Of a DNA stretch of 64,000 nucleotides, positions 1 to 9,539 are shown in pieces. The notes below the pieces were generated by a model. It was not told where the DNA came from, did not search any database, and saw only the letters and a program-made list of their open reading frames with translations. The DNA is taken from NCBI RefSeq assembly GCF_001623525.1, contig NZ_CP015225.1, positions 2,294,001-2,358,000 of the forward strand. The letters are read 5' to 3'. The first letter of the stretch is position 1. Each line of letters begins with the position of its first letter. Origin of the DNA: Pseudomonas fluorescens. GTDB taxonomy: Bacteria; Pseudomonadota; Gammaproteobacteria; Pseudomonadales; Pseudomonadaceae. The translations under genes were made by a program, and so were the position numbers.

Positions 1-1623
1 GTGCGCAATGTCCGCAGAGACAATCTTGACGACTAGGGGCGCTTTGACTTTGTCGAACAGCGCAGTGTCAAAACCCTTCACGATCAGGTCGGTTGTGACG
101 GGGATACCGATGGAACGCAGCATTTCCTTGGACTCGACCTCGGACAACGATGCCCGACTGCCAACGGCGGTGCTAAGCGGTACAGAAGCTCGCTCTACTT
201 TGAGCCCCTCATCCTCTTGCATCTGCAAAATGCGCGATTGAGTCCGCTTGAATCGCATCAGCATTGCGATAGCTTTGGCGGCTCGCGACGGCGAAGGCAA
301 CACCGGAATTCCCGCATCAGCGAATACACGCAGCGCCTCTGCAACCTGAACGCTGGGGGCTGAGGAAAAAACCAGGATCGGCTTCGACGCCGACGCGGCA
401 ATTCGGGCCAATACCTGGGCTGCCGCCAGGCTGCCAGAGGCGCCTGTGGTTGCCAGGTTAATGCAAAGCGATCCTACGGCGGGGTCTTCAAGCGTCGCGC
501 TTACAGCGGCTTCCAACTTCTGCGCATTGGCCGCTGAAAAATACCCTGCGGTAAGGTCGATTGGATTATGGACGGCCCCGATGTTAGGCACGACCGCCAG
601 CAGCTTTTGCTGGGTATCGTTACCAAGTTCACACAAGGTCAGACCTTCAGGCTCACCCGCATCTGCGAATACGATCGCAGACCCGCCTGATACCCCCATC
701 ACCGCGACACCCCCATTGTCCGGGTATTTTTTGCTTTCCAATGCCTTGAGGAAATCCACTGCTTCATGGATCTCTCTGATCTCGACGATCCCCGTTTGCT
801 TGAACAGGGCACGATAGAAATCATAGACACCCGTCATGCTGGCGGTATGCGATGCGGCCGCTAGTGCGCCCTGCTCGGTGACGCCCCCCTTCCACAGCAG
901 GATCGGCTTGCCGCGCGCCGTAGCCTTGCGGCCGATTTCCAACAGCGCACGACCGTCATTGGTTCCCTCGATATAGGCGACGATGGTGTGTGTCTCGTCA
1001 TCATCAAGCAGCGCCTCAATGAGCTGTACCGTGTTGACATCGCTTTCGTTGCCCGTCGCGATGACATGCCGGAAACCAATACCGGCTTCGGCACATGCAA
1101 GGGCGATGCTGTAGCCGAATCCCCCACTCTGCGTCACCAGCGATACCGACCCTTTCTCGAGTTTCGGTTCACGCGTAATGCTACCGAATGCGGCGTAGAC
1201 ACGAGAATGGATGTTGGCAAAACCGAGGCAGTTGGGCCCGATAATACGCATGCCCGCCGCCCGGGCAATCGCGAGCATTTTCTCCTCCCGGAGAATCCCT
1301 TCCGGACCGCTCTCTCGAAAGCCACCGCTCAGAACCACCGCAAAAGGAACCTTCTTCTGCGCACTCGATTCCAGCACGGCTAAAACACCCTGCGCAGGAA
1401 CGCCAACCACTACGAGGTCGACGTCGCCTTCGATATCGGCAACGGACCCATAGCACTTCAAACCTTCAAAGGTTTCGTATTTGGGATTCACCGGATAGAT
1501 CGCACCGGTGTATCCATTGCTCATCAGAGCTCTTACGGCCTGAGAGCCGGGACGTCCCGCATCCTCCGACACGCCTACAACCGCAATCGAACGTGGTTCA
1601 AGCAAGTTTTTGTAATTATTCAT
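1..1623 (-). CDS. NDP-forming acyl-CoA synthetase (partial, 3' end outside window)
   Basis: Reading the minus strand from ATG at 1623 gives an open frame of 541 codons that runs off the left edge. Residues ~10-135 form a CoA-binding Rossmann domain (SIAVVGVSE near residue 12, IIGPNCLG near 128). Residues ~155-290 form the succinyl-CoA-ligase-like domain (VTQSGGFGYS). The motif AASHT places the likely phospho-histidine at His259. After residue ~460 the start of an ATP-grasp domain follows (SEVESKEMLRSIGIPV). The family usually has ~700 residues, so about 160 C-terminal residues are outside the window. Such enzymes interconvert an acyl-CoA with the free acid while making or using ATP; the acyl substrate cannot be predicted. 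The gene is divergent from the cupin/PQQ-dehydrogenase block and may act on a product of that pathway (inference). Confidence 0.88.
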   Translation of the reverse strand, partial: MNNYKNLLEPRSIAVVGVSEDAGRPGSQAVRALMSNGYTGAIYPVNPKYETFEGLKCYGSVADIEGDVDLVVVGVPAQGVLAVLESSAQKKVPFAVVLSGGFRESGPEGILREEKMLAIARAAGMRIIGPNCLGFANIHSRVYAAFGSITREPKLEKGSVSLVTQSGGFGYSIALACAEAGIGFRHVIATGNESDVNTVQLIEALLDDDETHTIVAYIEGTNDGRALLEIGRKATARGKPILLWKGGVTEQGALAAASHTASMTGVYDFYRALFKQTGIVEIREIHEAVDFLKALESKKYPDNGGVAVMGVSGGSAIVFADAGEPEGLTLCELGNDTQQKLLAVVPNIGAVHNPIDLTAGYFSAANAQKLEAAVSATLEDPAVGSLCINLATTGASGSLAAAQVLARIAASASKPILVFSSAPSVQVAEALRVFADAGIPVLPSPSRAAKAIAMLMRFKRTQSRILQMQEDEGLKVERASVPLSTAVGSRASLSEVESKEMLRSIGIPVTTDLIVKGFDTALFDKVKAPLVVKIVSADIAH

Positions 1624-1982
1624 ATCGGTACTGAAGCCCTTAATCGCTATCGAAAATCGGGAGACGAGGTAAAGAGATGCAGTCGTTTCTCTGCTCTCCC
1701 CAAAAGCAGAGCTGCCACGGTGCACTGTCGTCCGCAGCCAGCCGAAAGTCAATTATTTTTGGAATTGGTTCCAATGAATGAAACCTAAAACACCCTTTCA
1801 CACAAGCTTGAACCGGCGCTAACCCAGCACGAACCCGCTACGCACAAGTTCCACTCATTGAAACTTGTGCTAATTATCAAAACACATGCTAGTATGATTT
1901 TGCGTCGACCGAGGGCAGCTACGGCCTCGTATGGACGGTTGATTTGTCCTGCATACATGCAGATTCAATAGGAGCATTGGTG
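1624..1982. promoter_or_regulatory. Divergent intergenic region with inverted repeats
   Basis: This 359-base, fairly AT-rich gap lies between the divergent acyl-CoA synthetase and cupin genes and holds no convincing gene. Two operator-like inverted repeats are visible: TGGAA-N4-TTCCA at 1760-1773, similar in form to IclR-type sites, and a longer one at 1842-1870. Both divergent promoters probably lie here, but no -35/-10 pair could be assigned with confidence. Confidence 0.5.
1842..1870. promoter_or_regulatory. 9-bp perfect inverted repeat, candidate operator
   Basis: GCACAAGTT at 1842-1850 is repeated as its reverse complement AACTTGTGC at 1862-1870, with an 11-base spacer. The 20-base centre-to-centre distance suits a dimeric regulator binding two adjacent major grooves. 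It lies about 110 bases upstream of the cupin start. No regulator gene is adjacent, so the binding protein is unknown. Confidence 0.4.
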
Positions 1983-2742
1983 ATGATTTACACGCGCAGT
2001 GGGGCAGACGCCCTTGCAAACCGGAGCGTTATCGTTTCGCCCGGTACCGGAAACCAGCATTGGGGAACGACCTTCTTTGGCCCGCGGAGCTCTCAAGCGC
2101 GGGCCCCCAGGCCCTCAGGCGACAATGTCTGAACTCAGAGCACACGAAGCAGTAGTGCCCCATTTCCACGGGGTGTCGATGTTTCAGTTGTTCATCGCTG
2201 GCAGTGGCACACTGGGTAATCGCGGGCAGGTACTTGAGCCGCTCACCGTCCAGTTCAAAGACCATCACACGGCTTACGGGCCGATCGTGGCGGGTCCGCA
2301 AGGGCTGTCCTTCGTCGCCATGCGGATGTACACCGGAAACTCCCAACCGGTCTATTTGAGTGAGCCTGGCTACCGGGAACAACTGCGTCCCAGCAAACGC
2401 CGGCACCTGACGTCCGAGCCCATCAAGTTCTCCATTGCCCCTGTGATGCAGGCCCGCGAAGAAGCGAGTTGGGAACTGCTTTTTGAAGATGAGGCAGATG
2501 GCCTGCGCGCTCAGGTATTACGATTGGGCGCTGGTATGAAGGTGGACGGTCCGCCCCCTGGTATTGCGTCGGGTTATTACGTTTTCGTCGGAAACGGCAG
2601 CGTGCTGCATGGCGAAGAGGAGCTTCCTCTCTGGTCCATGATCGTCGTGGAATCAACTGAGGAAAAGTTCGAGATCCAAGCAGGTGACCAAGGTGCCGAG
2701 GTTCTCGTGCTCCAGTACCCCCCGGGAAGAGATTTGAAGTAG
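1983..2742 (+). pseudogene. Cupin-like protein, apparently frameshifted
   Basis: The best start is ATG 1983, with GGAG eight bases upstream. It opens a frame (MIYTRSGADALANRS, then QHWGTTFFGP) that stops at 2132. The convincing body of the protein (SELRAHEAVVPHFHGVSMFQLFIAGSGTLG) is in another frame that stays open to 2742. The two halves join sensibly if one base is missing near 2126 (GDNV followed by SELRA). The body has cupin character: a VPHFHG metal-ligand-like motif, short beta strands with glycines, and a second half ending VLVLQYPPG. Starting instead at ATG 1999 gives an arginine/proline-rich N terminus that looks like a wrong frame. This is either a recent pseudogene or a sequencing error. 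If intact, the product would be a ~250-residue soluble cupin of unknown substrate. Confidence 0.6.
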
Positions 2743-2881
2743 GGGTTCCCTCCGGCGAACTGACATTCGCTGGTCGTGTGCCCAACCTTAACGCGTAAGA
2801 AACACAGCTTCACCCTATCAAACAATAAACAAGTCTACGCCCCTGAGGGGGAGTAAAAGGCTTTGCACAATGGAGTTCGTT

Positions 2882-4123
2882 ATGAGCATTGGCGTAACGT
2901 TCAATTTCAAAAGGCTGGTCGCGCCGATATCCGGCGCGCCCCCCAGCCGGCTATTCGCTACGACCGCTTTACCCACGCTGACACAACTCGACATGCCTGC
3001 ACCGCACACAGCGATAAACGCGACAAGCATCCATGTCTGTAGGAAACGTTCGGATAGAAAAAGCACCAGTGCTCATGGAGCGCTCAAAAAACTCCAGCTC
3101 CGCAGCCTGCTGGCCTGTCTGGCCCTTGGCGCCGCCAGCGTCGCTACAGGCGCATATGCCGGGCCACTCCCCCCCTCTTCAGCATTGGCCTACGACAAGC
3201 AGACCCAAGGCCCAGTACCCATCCCGGTATCGGAACGAGGCCTTCCAACGGTTACTGCTCAAACCTGGTTCAAAGCATCCAACGAAGGACGGATACTGGA
3301 AGGCGCCATATTTGACCGCGAGGGCAACCTGCTTTTCTGTGATGTTTCGGGTAAACGCGTACTTCGCCTCTCGCCGACCAAACAGCTTTCAATCGTAGCC
3401 ACGATAGAGAACCTCTCCCCTGGCGGACTGGCATTTCATCCCGACGGACGTCTGTTCATCGCAGCTCTCGATCTGAACCGCAACCTCGGCGCGATTTTCG
3501 CGGTCAAACCCGATGGCACGGGAATGCAAACCATCATCGCGCAAGACACCGGATTCATGCCCAATGACTTGGCGTTCAACAAACAGGGTGGTTTCTACTT
3601 CAGTGATTTCAAAGGTATCTCGACCGAGCCAAAGGGCGGGATCTATTACGTTTCTCCCGATCTTTCGCCTCCCGTTGTCGTCTTGCCGCATCTCTCGATG
3701 GCCAACGGCGTTACGCTAAGTCCAGACGGAAAAACGCTGTGGGCAACCGAATTTGGCCGCAACCTTCTGCATCGCATCGACCTGGCCAACGCTACTACCA
3801 TCGCCACCATCAGTTCGTCCATCCCCTACCGTTTCACGGGGCCCTCCCCCGATTCGATGCGGGTCGACGCCGATGGCAATGTCTATGTGGCGATCTATGG
3901 GCAAGGTCGTGTAATGGTCTTTAACCAGATCGGTATCCCGATTGGCCAGGTGCTGCTGCCGGGGCGCGAACAAGGGCACAATCTGCTATCGACTAGCCTC
4001 GCAATTGATCCCCATACGAACACCTTGTACTCCGTCACCAGTGATGGAGATAAGGGGCAAGGAGCGACAATATTCCACGCCAAGGTGTTTACCCATGGCT
4101 TGCCGCCGGCGTCATTCAAATGA
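2882..4123 (+). CDS. SMP-30/gluconolactonase-like beta-propeller protein, probably exported
   Basis: Residues ~120-410 resemble the six-bladed SMP-30/gluconolactonase/LRE-like fold: an early glutamate (RILEGAIFDREGNLLFCD), PGGLAFHPDGRLFIA, PNDLAFN, MANGVTLSPDGKTLWATE and PDSMRVDADGNVYVA. Glu, Asn and Asp in these motifs match the usual metal ligands. A signal-like segment (LRSLLACLALGAASVATGAYA) lies at about residues 73-93. That is unusually deep: ATG 2882, which has GGAG six bases upstream, leaves ~70 residues before it, and no ATG or GTG lies just before the hydrophobic stretch. The gene is 58 bases upstream of the PQQ dehydrogenase and on the same strand. Opening a lactone made by that enzyme is a plausible role (inference). 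Confidence 0.75.
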   Translation: MSIGVTFNFKRLVAPISGAPPSRLFATTALPTLTQLDMPAPHTAINATSIHVCRKRSDRKSTSAHGALKKLQLRSLLACLALGAASVATGAYAGPLPPSSALAYDKQTQGPVPIPVSERGLPTVTAQTWFKASNEGRILEGAIFDREGNLLFCDVSGKRVLRLSPTKQLSIVATIENLSPGGLAFHPDGRLFIAALDLNRNLGAIFAVKPDGTGMQTIIAQDTGFMPNDLAFNKQGGFYFSDFKGISTEPKGGIYYVSPDLSPPVVVLPHLSMANGVTLSPDGKTLWATEFGRNLLHRIDLANATTIATISSSIPYRFTGPSPDSMRVDADGNVYVAIYGQGRVMVFNQIGIPIGQVLLPGREQGHNLLSTSLAIDPHTNTLYSVTSDGDKGQGATIFHAKVFTHGLPPASFK

Positions 4124-4181
4124 GCCGTCTCAATGTTTGTTCCCCACACGTGTGTCCTATTGATCACATGGAGAAACCCCT

Positions 4182-6617
4182 ATGACCCCTATTGGCGCAG
4201 AGCCTGACTCTTTGAATGCCAAGCGCGATACGACAAAAGCCTCGCGATGGGTATGTCGTATCTTTGCCATTGTATTACTGATGCTTGGGCTGGCCCTTTC
4301 CATTGGCGGTATCATCTTGGTTGCGGACGCAGGTTCTGCGTACTACCTGATTACCGGGCTGGCCTTCATCACAAGCGCTGTACTTCTCTGGCGCGGCGAT
4401 GCGCGAGGGATTTGGGTCTATGCCGCAATGCTGGTCTGGACCACGGCCTGGAGTTTGTGGGAGGTGGGTTTTAACGGCTGGCAACTGGCGCCGCGGCTCA
4501 TTGGTCCGTTTGTTCTCGGCGCAGTACTTCTGCTACCGCATTTCACCCGACTCAAGCCAGCGCCGAGCACCCGGAAACTTCCACGCGGCTGGCCATCGTT
4601 TGCCGGCGGTCTGGTCGCAGCAATTGCTTTGGGGAGCGTCAGCCACGCTTTCGGACCCGATGCCCCGGACTTTCCGATGTTGAGACGCGGCGTGCAATCG
4701 CAGGCGCCAGCGAAACTACCTGAACCACTGGCCAACAACGAGCGTACCGACTGGCAAGCCTACGGCAATGACCAGGGCGGGACCCGCTTCAGTCCGCTTG
4801 CAGACATAGACACAACCAACGTCTCGAAACTGGTCAAAGTCTGGGAAGCCGACATGGCGCCAGTGAACGGCGATCTCAACGCGATCGAAGGCACCCCCAT
4901 CATGATGGGTAGCTCCCTGTACGCGTGTGATGGCAATAACGGTATCCATGCATTCGATGCGGAAACCGGCAAAGAATTGTGGCGCCGCGACATTTCCAAC
5001 GGCGTACCGCAGTCGGGCAAACCTTGTCGGGGTGTGGCGTACTACAAAGTGCCTGACGCCAATGGGTTTTGCTCAGAGCGCATCTACGCCCCCAGCCACA
5101 ACCCCACGCTGGTGGCACTGGATGCGAAAACCGGTGAGTATTGCCCTGGGTTTGGTAACAACGGCGCAGTCGATCTGACAAAGGGCGTCGCACCTTACCC
5201 CCATGGCTTGTTCTATGTCAGCTCGGCACCGCAAGTCATCCGCGGCAAGATTGTCGTCGGTGGCGGCATTCCCGACGGGCAATACTGGGGTGGTCCGTCC
5301 GGCGTTATCAGGGCGTTTGATGCAGTAACAGGCGAACTCGCCTGGGCCTTTGATGCCGGCGCGCCAAATCGCCTCGGCCTGCCACCTGAAGGACAGTATT
5401 ACACGCCTTCCACGCCCAACAGCTGGGCCCCGATCAGCGCGGATGAGAAGCTCGGTCTTGTCTATTTGCCAGTGGGCAACGCGACACCTGATGCTTACGG
5501 TGGGCAGCGCCGTCCCTATGACGAGGACATCTCCAGTGCGGTGATCGCTCTCGACGCGGAGACTGGTCGACTGCGCTGGAAATTTCAGGCCACGCACCAT
5601 GACATCTGGGATTATGACGTCGCTTCTCAGCCCACTCTGTTGAATTGGCCTACCGCAAAGGGCATGCGGCCAGCACTGATCCAACCAACCAAGCGCGGCG
5701 AGATTTTCGTGCTCGACCGCGAGACTGGCGAGCCGATCAAGGCGGTGGAAGAACAGCCTGTGCCTCAGCGTGATATTGCTAAAGGCGAATGGCTGTCCCC
5801 TACCCAACCTGCCTCTGTCGAGCTCCCTGCTTTCAGGGGGCCTCAACTGCGCGAAAAAGACATGTGGGGGGCGACGCCGATCGACCAGATGGTTTGCCGG
5901 ATCATGTTCAAACAATCGCGCTACGAGGGCCAGTTCACGCCCATCACGCTCGACAAAAATGTCTTGATCGATCCCGGTTCAATGGGGGGTGTGAACTGGA
6001 ATGGCATCTCGCTGGACGTTGATCGTGGGCTGATGATCGTCAACTGGACTCAGGTCCCTGACCGAATCGAGTTGGTCACACGCGAAGAAGCAACGCAACG
6101 CAATTTCAGGATTGCACCGGGTCTGGACGCAGGGGGACAAGCCGAGCAGCCTATGCTTGACACGCCCTACGGTGCTTATCGGGTCAACTTCCTTTCGCAG
6201 CTTGGCATTCCTTGCAATGCGCCGCCTTGGGGCCTGATTGGCGCTGTTGATCTTGTCAGTGGCAAGCTCATCTGGTCCAAGCCATTTGGCTCACCGCGTG
6301 ACATTGGCCCGTTCGGTCTGCCGACCCTGGTCTCCATCCCAATCGGTACACCGACCGCCGGTGGCGCCGTGACGACACGTGGCGGCCTGGTATTTATCGG
6401 TGGTGCAGCAGAGCATACGTTCCGTGCCTTGGATGCCGCCACCGGCCGGGAGCTGTGGAGCAGCCGCCTGGCCACCAGCGCCAATGCCACACCCATGACC
6501 TACCGCAGTCCTGTGAGCGGAAGGCAATTTGTGGTGGTCGCCGAAGGTGGGCGCCCGCATTATCGTACGAAGCCTGGTTCGAAGCTGGTCGCCTTTGCAA
6601 TTCCAGACAGCAAGTGA
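4182..6617 (+). CDS. Membrane-bound PQQ-dependent dehydrogenase, glucose/quinate/shikimate family
   Basis: The 811-residue protein has the family layout. Four to five membrane helices lie at about residues 22-150 and anchor it in the inner membrane. A large periplasmic PQQ-binding beta-propeller follows, starting near TDWQAYGNDQGGTRFSPL (~residue 188). Propeller blades are marked by AFDAETGKELW, ALDAKTGEYCPG and AFDAVTGELAWAFD, and HHDIWDYD is near the active-site region of family members. The enzyme would oxidise a polyol or sugar in the periplasm and pass electrons to ubiquinone. Glucose dehydrogenase and quinate/shikimate dehydrogenase are similar in size, and the sequence alone does not decide between them. 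The context of tcuAB, a porin and pqqABCDE argues for a dedicated oxidative pathway. Confidence 0.88.
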   Translation: MTPIGAEPDSLNAKRDTTKASRWVCRIFAIVLLMLGLALSIGGIILVADAGSAYYLITGLAFITSAVLLWRGDARGIWVYAAMLVWTTAWSLWEVGFNGWQLAPRLIGPFVLGAVLLLPHFTRLKPAPSTRKLPRGWPSFAGGLVAAIALGSVSHAFGPDAPDFPMLRRGVQSQAPAKLPEPLANNERTDWQAYGNDQGGTRFSPLADIDTTNVSKLVKVWEADMAPVNGDLNAIEGTPIMMGSSLYACDGNNGIHAFDAETGKELWRRDISNGVPQSGKPCRGVAYYKVPDANGFCSERIYAPSHNPTLVALDAKTGEYCPGFGNNGAVDLTKGVAPYPHGLFYVSSAPQVIRGKIVVGGGIPDGQYWGGPSGVIRAFDAVTGELAWAFDAGAPNRLGLPPEGQYYTPSTPNSWAPISADEKLGLVYLPVGNATPDAYGGQRRPYDEDISSAVIALDAETGRLRWKFQATHHDIWDYDVASQPTLLNWPTAKGMRPALIQPTKRGEIFVLDRETGEPIKAVEEQPVPQRDIAKGEWLSPTQPASVELPAFRGPQLREKDMWGATPIDQMVCRIMFKQSRYEGQFTPITLDKNVLIDPGSMGGVNWNGISLDVDRGLMIVNWTQVPDRIELVTREEATQRNFRIAPGLDAGGQAEQPMLDTPYGAYRVNFLSQLGIPCNAPPWGLIGAVDLVSGKLIWSKPFGSPRDIGPFGLPTLVSIPIGTPTAGGAVTTRGGLVFIGGAAEHTFRALDAATGRELWSSRLATSANATPMTYRSPVSGRQFVVVAEGGRPHYRTKPGSKLVAFAIPDSK

Positions 6618-6703
6618 TCGCTGCTGACAATAGCTGATCGACTAAGGAGCCAGGCCATCGCGACCTGTCTCCAAAGTCTTGGACAGGGCAAATTTGCCTG
6701 CCT

Positions 6704-6729
6704 CTGAAATGGGTCTATATCCATTTCAG
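6704..6729. promoter_or_regulatory. 9-bp inverted repeat downstream of the PQQ dehydrogenase
   Basis: CTGAAATGG (6704-6712) and CCATTTCAG (6721-6729) form a perfect inverted repeat with an 8-base spacer. A 12-base palindrome GGCAAATTTGCC lies just before it (6687-6698) and a terminator just after it. It may be an operator for tcuAB or part of a double hairpin; the sequence does not decide. Confidence 0.4.
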
Positions 6730-6733
6730 TATC

Positions 6734-6767
6734 AAAACGCCCGGTGCATTAGCATCGGGCGTTTTGT
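6734..6767 (+). terminator. Rho-independent terminator after the PQQ dehydrogenase
   Basis: A 14-bp stem (AAAACGCCCGGTGC paired with GCATCGGGCGTTTT, one G-U pair) with loop ATTA ends in a T run. It separates the SMP-30/dehydrogenase transcript from tcuAB. The A run on the left arm means it could also act on the opposite strand. Confidence 0.85.
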
Positions 6768-6940
6768 ATTTCAGGGAGAGTGGTAACGCCTGCCACATAT
6801 CCCCCTGCACAGAAACATCACCCTTCACTAAAACTGAAGCCCTCACCTCTAAATCCGCCTTTCGCCGCGATGAGCCCATCCCTATGGTTAATCCACTGGC
6901 CGGCAGTCACTTCGCCCTGCCAGTGAATCGAGGAGATACG

Positions 6941-8395
6941 ATGGTCGACGTTCTGGTGATAGGTGGCGGCAACGCTGCGTTATGTGCCGCATTGATGGCA
7001 CGAGAGGCTGGCGCCAGCGTGATGCTGCTGGAAGGCTCGCCGAAAGTCTGGCGCGGCGGAAATTCGCAGCACACGCGCAACCTGCGCTGCATGCACGATG
7101 CGCCTCAGGATGTGCTGGTCGATGCCTATCCCGAAGAAGAATATTGGCAAGATCTGCTTAAAGTCACCGGTGGTCTTACCAACGAGAAACTGGCGCGCAT
7201 CGCCATTCGCGCATCGTCATCTTGCCGTGATTGGATGCGTTCACATGGTGTGCACTTTCAGCCGCCCTTGTCGGGTGCTCTTCATGTGGCTCGCACCAAC
7301 GCGTTTTTCATGGGCGGCGGCAAGGCATTGGTCAATGCCTACTTTCGCAGCGCCGAACGCCTGGGCGTGAAGATCCGTTATGACGCTCAAGTCACCGACA
7401 TAGAACTGGAAAACGGTGCTTTCGTCGCAGCTCACCTGGCCGAACGCATGGTAGGTGGACAGCGATTCCCAGCGGAGCGTATCGAAGCACGCGCTTGCGT
7501 CCTGGCGGCTGGCGGGTTTGAGTCCAACCGTGAATGGTTACGGGAGGCTTGGGGCCAAAACGAGCGTGGTGAATGGCCATCGGACAACTTTCTGATCCGC
7601 GGCACTCGCTTCAATACCGGTGTGTTGTTGCGACGAATGCTCGATCTTGGCGCCGATGCAGTTGGCGACCCGACCCAGGCACATATGGTTGCCATCGACG
7701 CCCGGGCTCCGCTTTACGACGGCGGTATATGTACCCGCATCGACTGCGTGTCCCTGGGCGTGGTTGTCAACCGCGATGGCGAACGGTTTTACGATGAGGG
7801 TGAGGATTTCTGGCCCAAGCGTTATGCGATTTGGGGCCGTCTGGTTGCAGGACAACCCAACCAGCAGGCCTACTCGATTATCGACCAACAGGCGCTTGGC
7901 CGCTTCATGCCGCCGGTGTTCCCCGGAACCACAGCCCGGACGTTGCCAGAACTTGCTCGCCTGTTGAACTTGCCGCAAACGCAGTTCGTTAAAACCATCG
8001 AAGACTACAACAACGCTTGCCATGTCGGCACGTTCGACCACACCACGCTCGACGACTGCCATACCGAAGGGCTTATTCCCGCCAAGACTCACTGGGCAAG
8101 GCCGCTCACCAAACCACCCTACTACGCCTACCCCCTCAAGCCAGGTGTCACCTTTACCTATCTCGGCTTGGCGACCGACGAAACGGCCGCCGTGCACTTT
8201 GATGGCAAGGCCAGCCCGAACCTGTTTGTCGCCGGAGAAATGATGGCTGGCAACGTACTAGGCAAGGGTTATACCGCGGGTATTGGCATGGCCATCGGTA
8301 CCGCCTTCGGACGAATCGCCGGCGTACAGGCCGCGCTTTGTGCGGGGTTTGGCCTTTCTCCTGTGAAATCGGAGCTTCAACATGCAGCTGTTTGA
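6941..8395 (+). CDS. tcuA: TcuA-like FAD-dependent tricarballylate dehydrogenase
   Basis: The start is ATG 6941 because AGGAG lies five bases upstream. The upstream in-frame ATGs at 6764 and 6884 lack a ribosome-binding site. The 484-residue product begins with a dinucleotide-binding motif ([29 protein letters not shown]). It belongs to the fumarate reductase/succinate dehydrogenase flavoprotein group, with [10 protein letters not shown] in the middle and a C-terminal FAD-site segment ([21 protein letters not shown]). In Salmonella, TcuA oxidises tricarballylate to cis-aconitate and TcuB reoxidises its flavin. The gene overlaps tcuB by 14 bases, so translation is probably coupled. No TcuC-type permease or TcuR regulator is adjacent. 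The true substrate may be another polycarboxylate or an acid produced by the PQQ dehydrogenase (inference). Confidence 0.85.
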   Translation: MVDVLVIGGGNAALCAALMAREAGASVMLLEGSPKVWRGGNSQHTRNLRCMHDAPQDVLVDAYPEEEYWQDLLKVTGGLTNEKLARIAIRASSSCRDWMRSHGVHFQPPLSGALHVARTNAFFMGGGKALVNAYFRSAERLGVKIRYDAQVTDIELENGAFVAAHLAERMVGGQRFPAERIEARACVLAAGGFESNREWLREAWGQNERGEWPSDNFLIRGTRFNTGVLLRRMLDLGADAVGDPTQAHMVAIDARAPLYDGGICTRIDCVSLGVVVNRDGERFYDEGEDFWPKRYAIWGRLVAGQPNQQAYSIIDQQALGRFMPPVFPGTTARTLPELARLLNLPQTQFVKTIEDYNNACHVGTFDHTTLDDCHTEGLIPAKTHWARPLTKPPYYAYPLKPGVTFTYLGLATDETAAVHFDGKASPNLFVAGEMMAGNVLGKGYTAGIGMAIGTAFGRIAGVQAALCAGFGLSPVKSELQHAAV

Positions 8396-9539
8396 TCCCC
8401 AGGTATCCAGTCAACTGATCCCGGTCCTCAACCTGCAGGAAACCGAAGTCGGACGGCAGATGACCATTTGCAATGCCTGCCGCTATTGCGAAGGTTTCTG
8501 TGCCGTATTCCCCGCAATGACCCGGCATCTGGAATTCGGTCAGGCCGACATTCACTACCTGGCGAACCTTTGCCACAACTGCGGCGCATGCCTGTCAGCC
8601 TGCCAATACGCTGCCCCGCACGAATTTGCCGTCAACGTGCCCAAAGCCATGGCTAAGGTACGTCTGGAAACCTACACCAATTACGCCTGGCCGCAGCCAC
8701 TGGGCAAATTGTACCAACGCAACGGCCTTACCTTGGCACTGGCTTCAGGCGCGGGGTTGGCGCTGTTCCTATCGCTGACCTTGATGATCATGGGCAACCT
8801 GTTCATTGCCATGCCAGACGGTAACTTCTACAAGATCTTTCCACACAACACGTTGGCACTGATGTTCAGTGCGGTGTTCGGTTTCGCCGTGTTGGCCCTA
8901 GGCATCGGCGTGCGTCGATTCTGGCGCGAAATCTCACCCGCCGAGGCACCGCTGCCGTTGAAAGCCAGTGCAGCACTGGAGGCCGGCGCCAACGTCGCAC
9001 AACTCAAGTACCTGGACGGCGGACATGGGGAAGGCTGCAACAACGCTGACGACGAATTCACCCTCTGGCGCCGCCGCTTTCATCACCTCACTTTCTACGG
9101 GTTCATGTTGTGCTTCGCAGCCACGGGCGTTGCCACCCTTTATCACTTTTTGCTGGATTGGTCGGCGCCGTACCCGATTTTGAGCCTGCCGGTATTGCTC
9201 GGCATTTTCGGTGGTGTAGGTCTGTTGATCGGCCCGGCAGGTTTGCTCTGGATGAATTTGCGGCGTAACCCGCAACAGGGTGATGAGAACCAGAAACCCA
9301 TGGACCGTGGCTTCATCGCGCTCTTGTTCCTGGTCAGCGCCAGCGGCCTGGCATTGCTTGCTGGGCGCGAAACCAGTGCGTTGGGCCTGTTGCTTGCGAT
9401 CCATCTGGGCCTGGTCATGGCGTTCTTCCTGACCATGCCCTACAGCAAATTCGCCCACGGCATATTCCGCAGCGCTGCGTTGCTGAAATACACCATTGAA
9501 AAACGCCAGCCCAACCCGATCAGTGCGGGCGGCGAATGA
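8382..9539 (+). CDS. tcuB: TcuB-like tricarballylate utilisation protein (4Fe-4S, membrane)
   Basis: The 385-residue protein has two cysteine clusters near its N terminus ([11 protein letters not shown] and [14 protein letters not shown]) that fit two iron-sulfur clusters. They are followed by about six membrane helices (for example [21 protein letters not shown], and later ones at ~155-170, 230-250, 265-285, 305-325 and 335-355). Histidines in the membrane part could bind haem. In the known system TcuB takes electrons from reduced FAD in TcuA and passes them to the quinone pool. The start lies inside the end of tcuA. It is the last gene before a 322-base gap. Confidence 0.87.
   Translation: MQLFDPQVSSQLIPVLNLQETEVGRQMTICNACRYCEGFCAVFPAMTRHLEFGQADIHYLANLCHNCGACLSACQYAAPHEFAVNVPKAMAKVRLETYTNYAWPQPLGKLYQRNGLTLALASGAGLALFLSLTLMIMGNLFIAMPDGNFYKIFPHNTLALMFSAVFGFAVLALGIGVRRFWREISPAEAPLPLKASAALEAGANVAQLKYLDGGHGEGCNNADDEFTLWRRRFHHLTFYGFMLCFAATGVATLYHFLLDWSAPYPILSLPVLLGIFGGVGLLIGPAGLLWMNLRRNPQQGDENQKPMDRGFIALLFLVSASGLALLAGRETSALGLLLAIHLGLVMAFFLTMPYSKFAHGIFRSAALLKYTIEKRQPNPISAGGE

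Noticed and set aside
2818..3066. Minus-strand frame with a hydrophobic N terminus near the SMP-30 start
   Set aside because: Short, no ribosome-binding site, and overlaps the leader of the SMP-30 gene; probably chance.
5073..5915. Long minus-strand frame (280 codons) opposite the PQQ dehydrogenase
   Set aside because: The plus strand has a full-length family match; the minus-strand product is rich in Arg, His and Pro with no motif, as expected of a shadow frame in GC-rich DNA.
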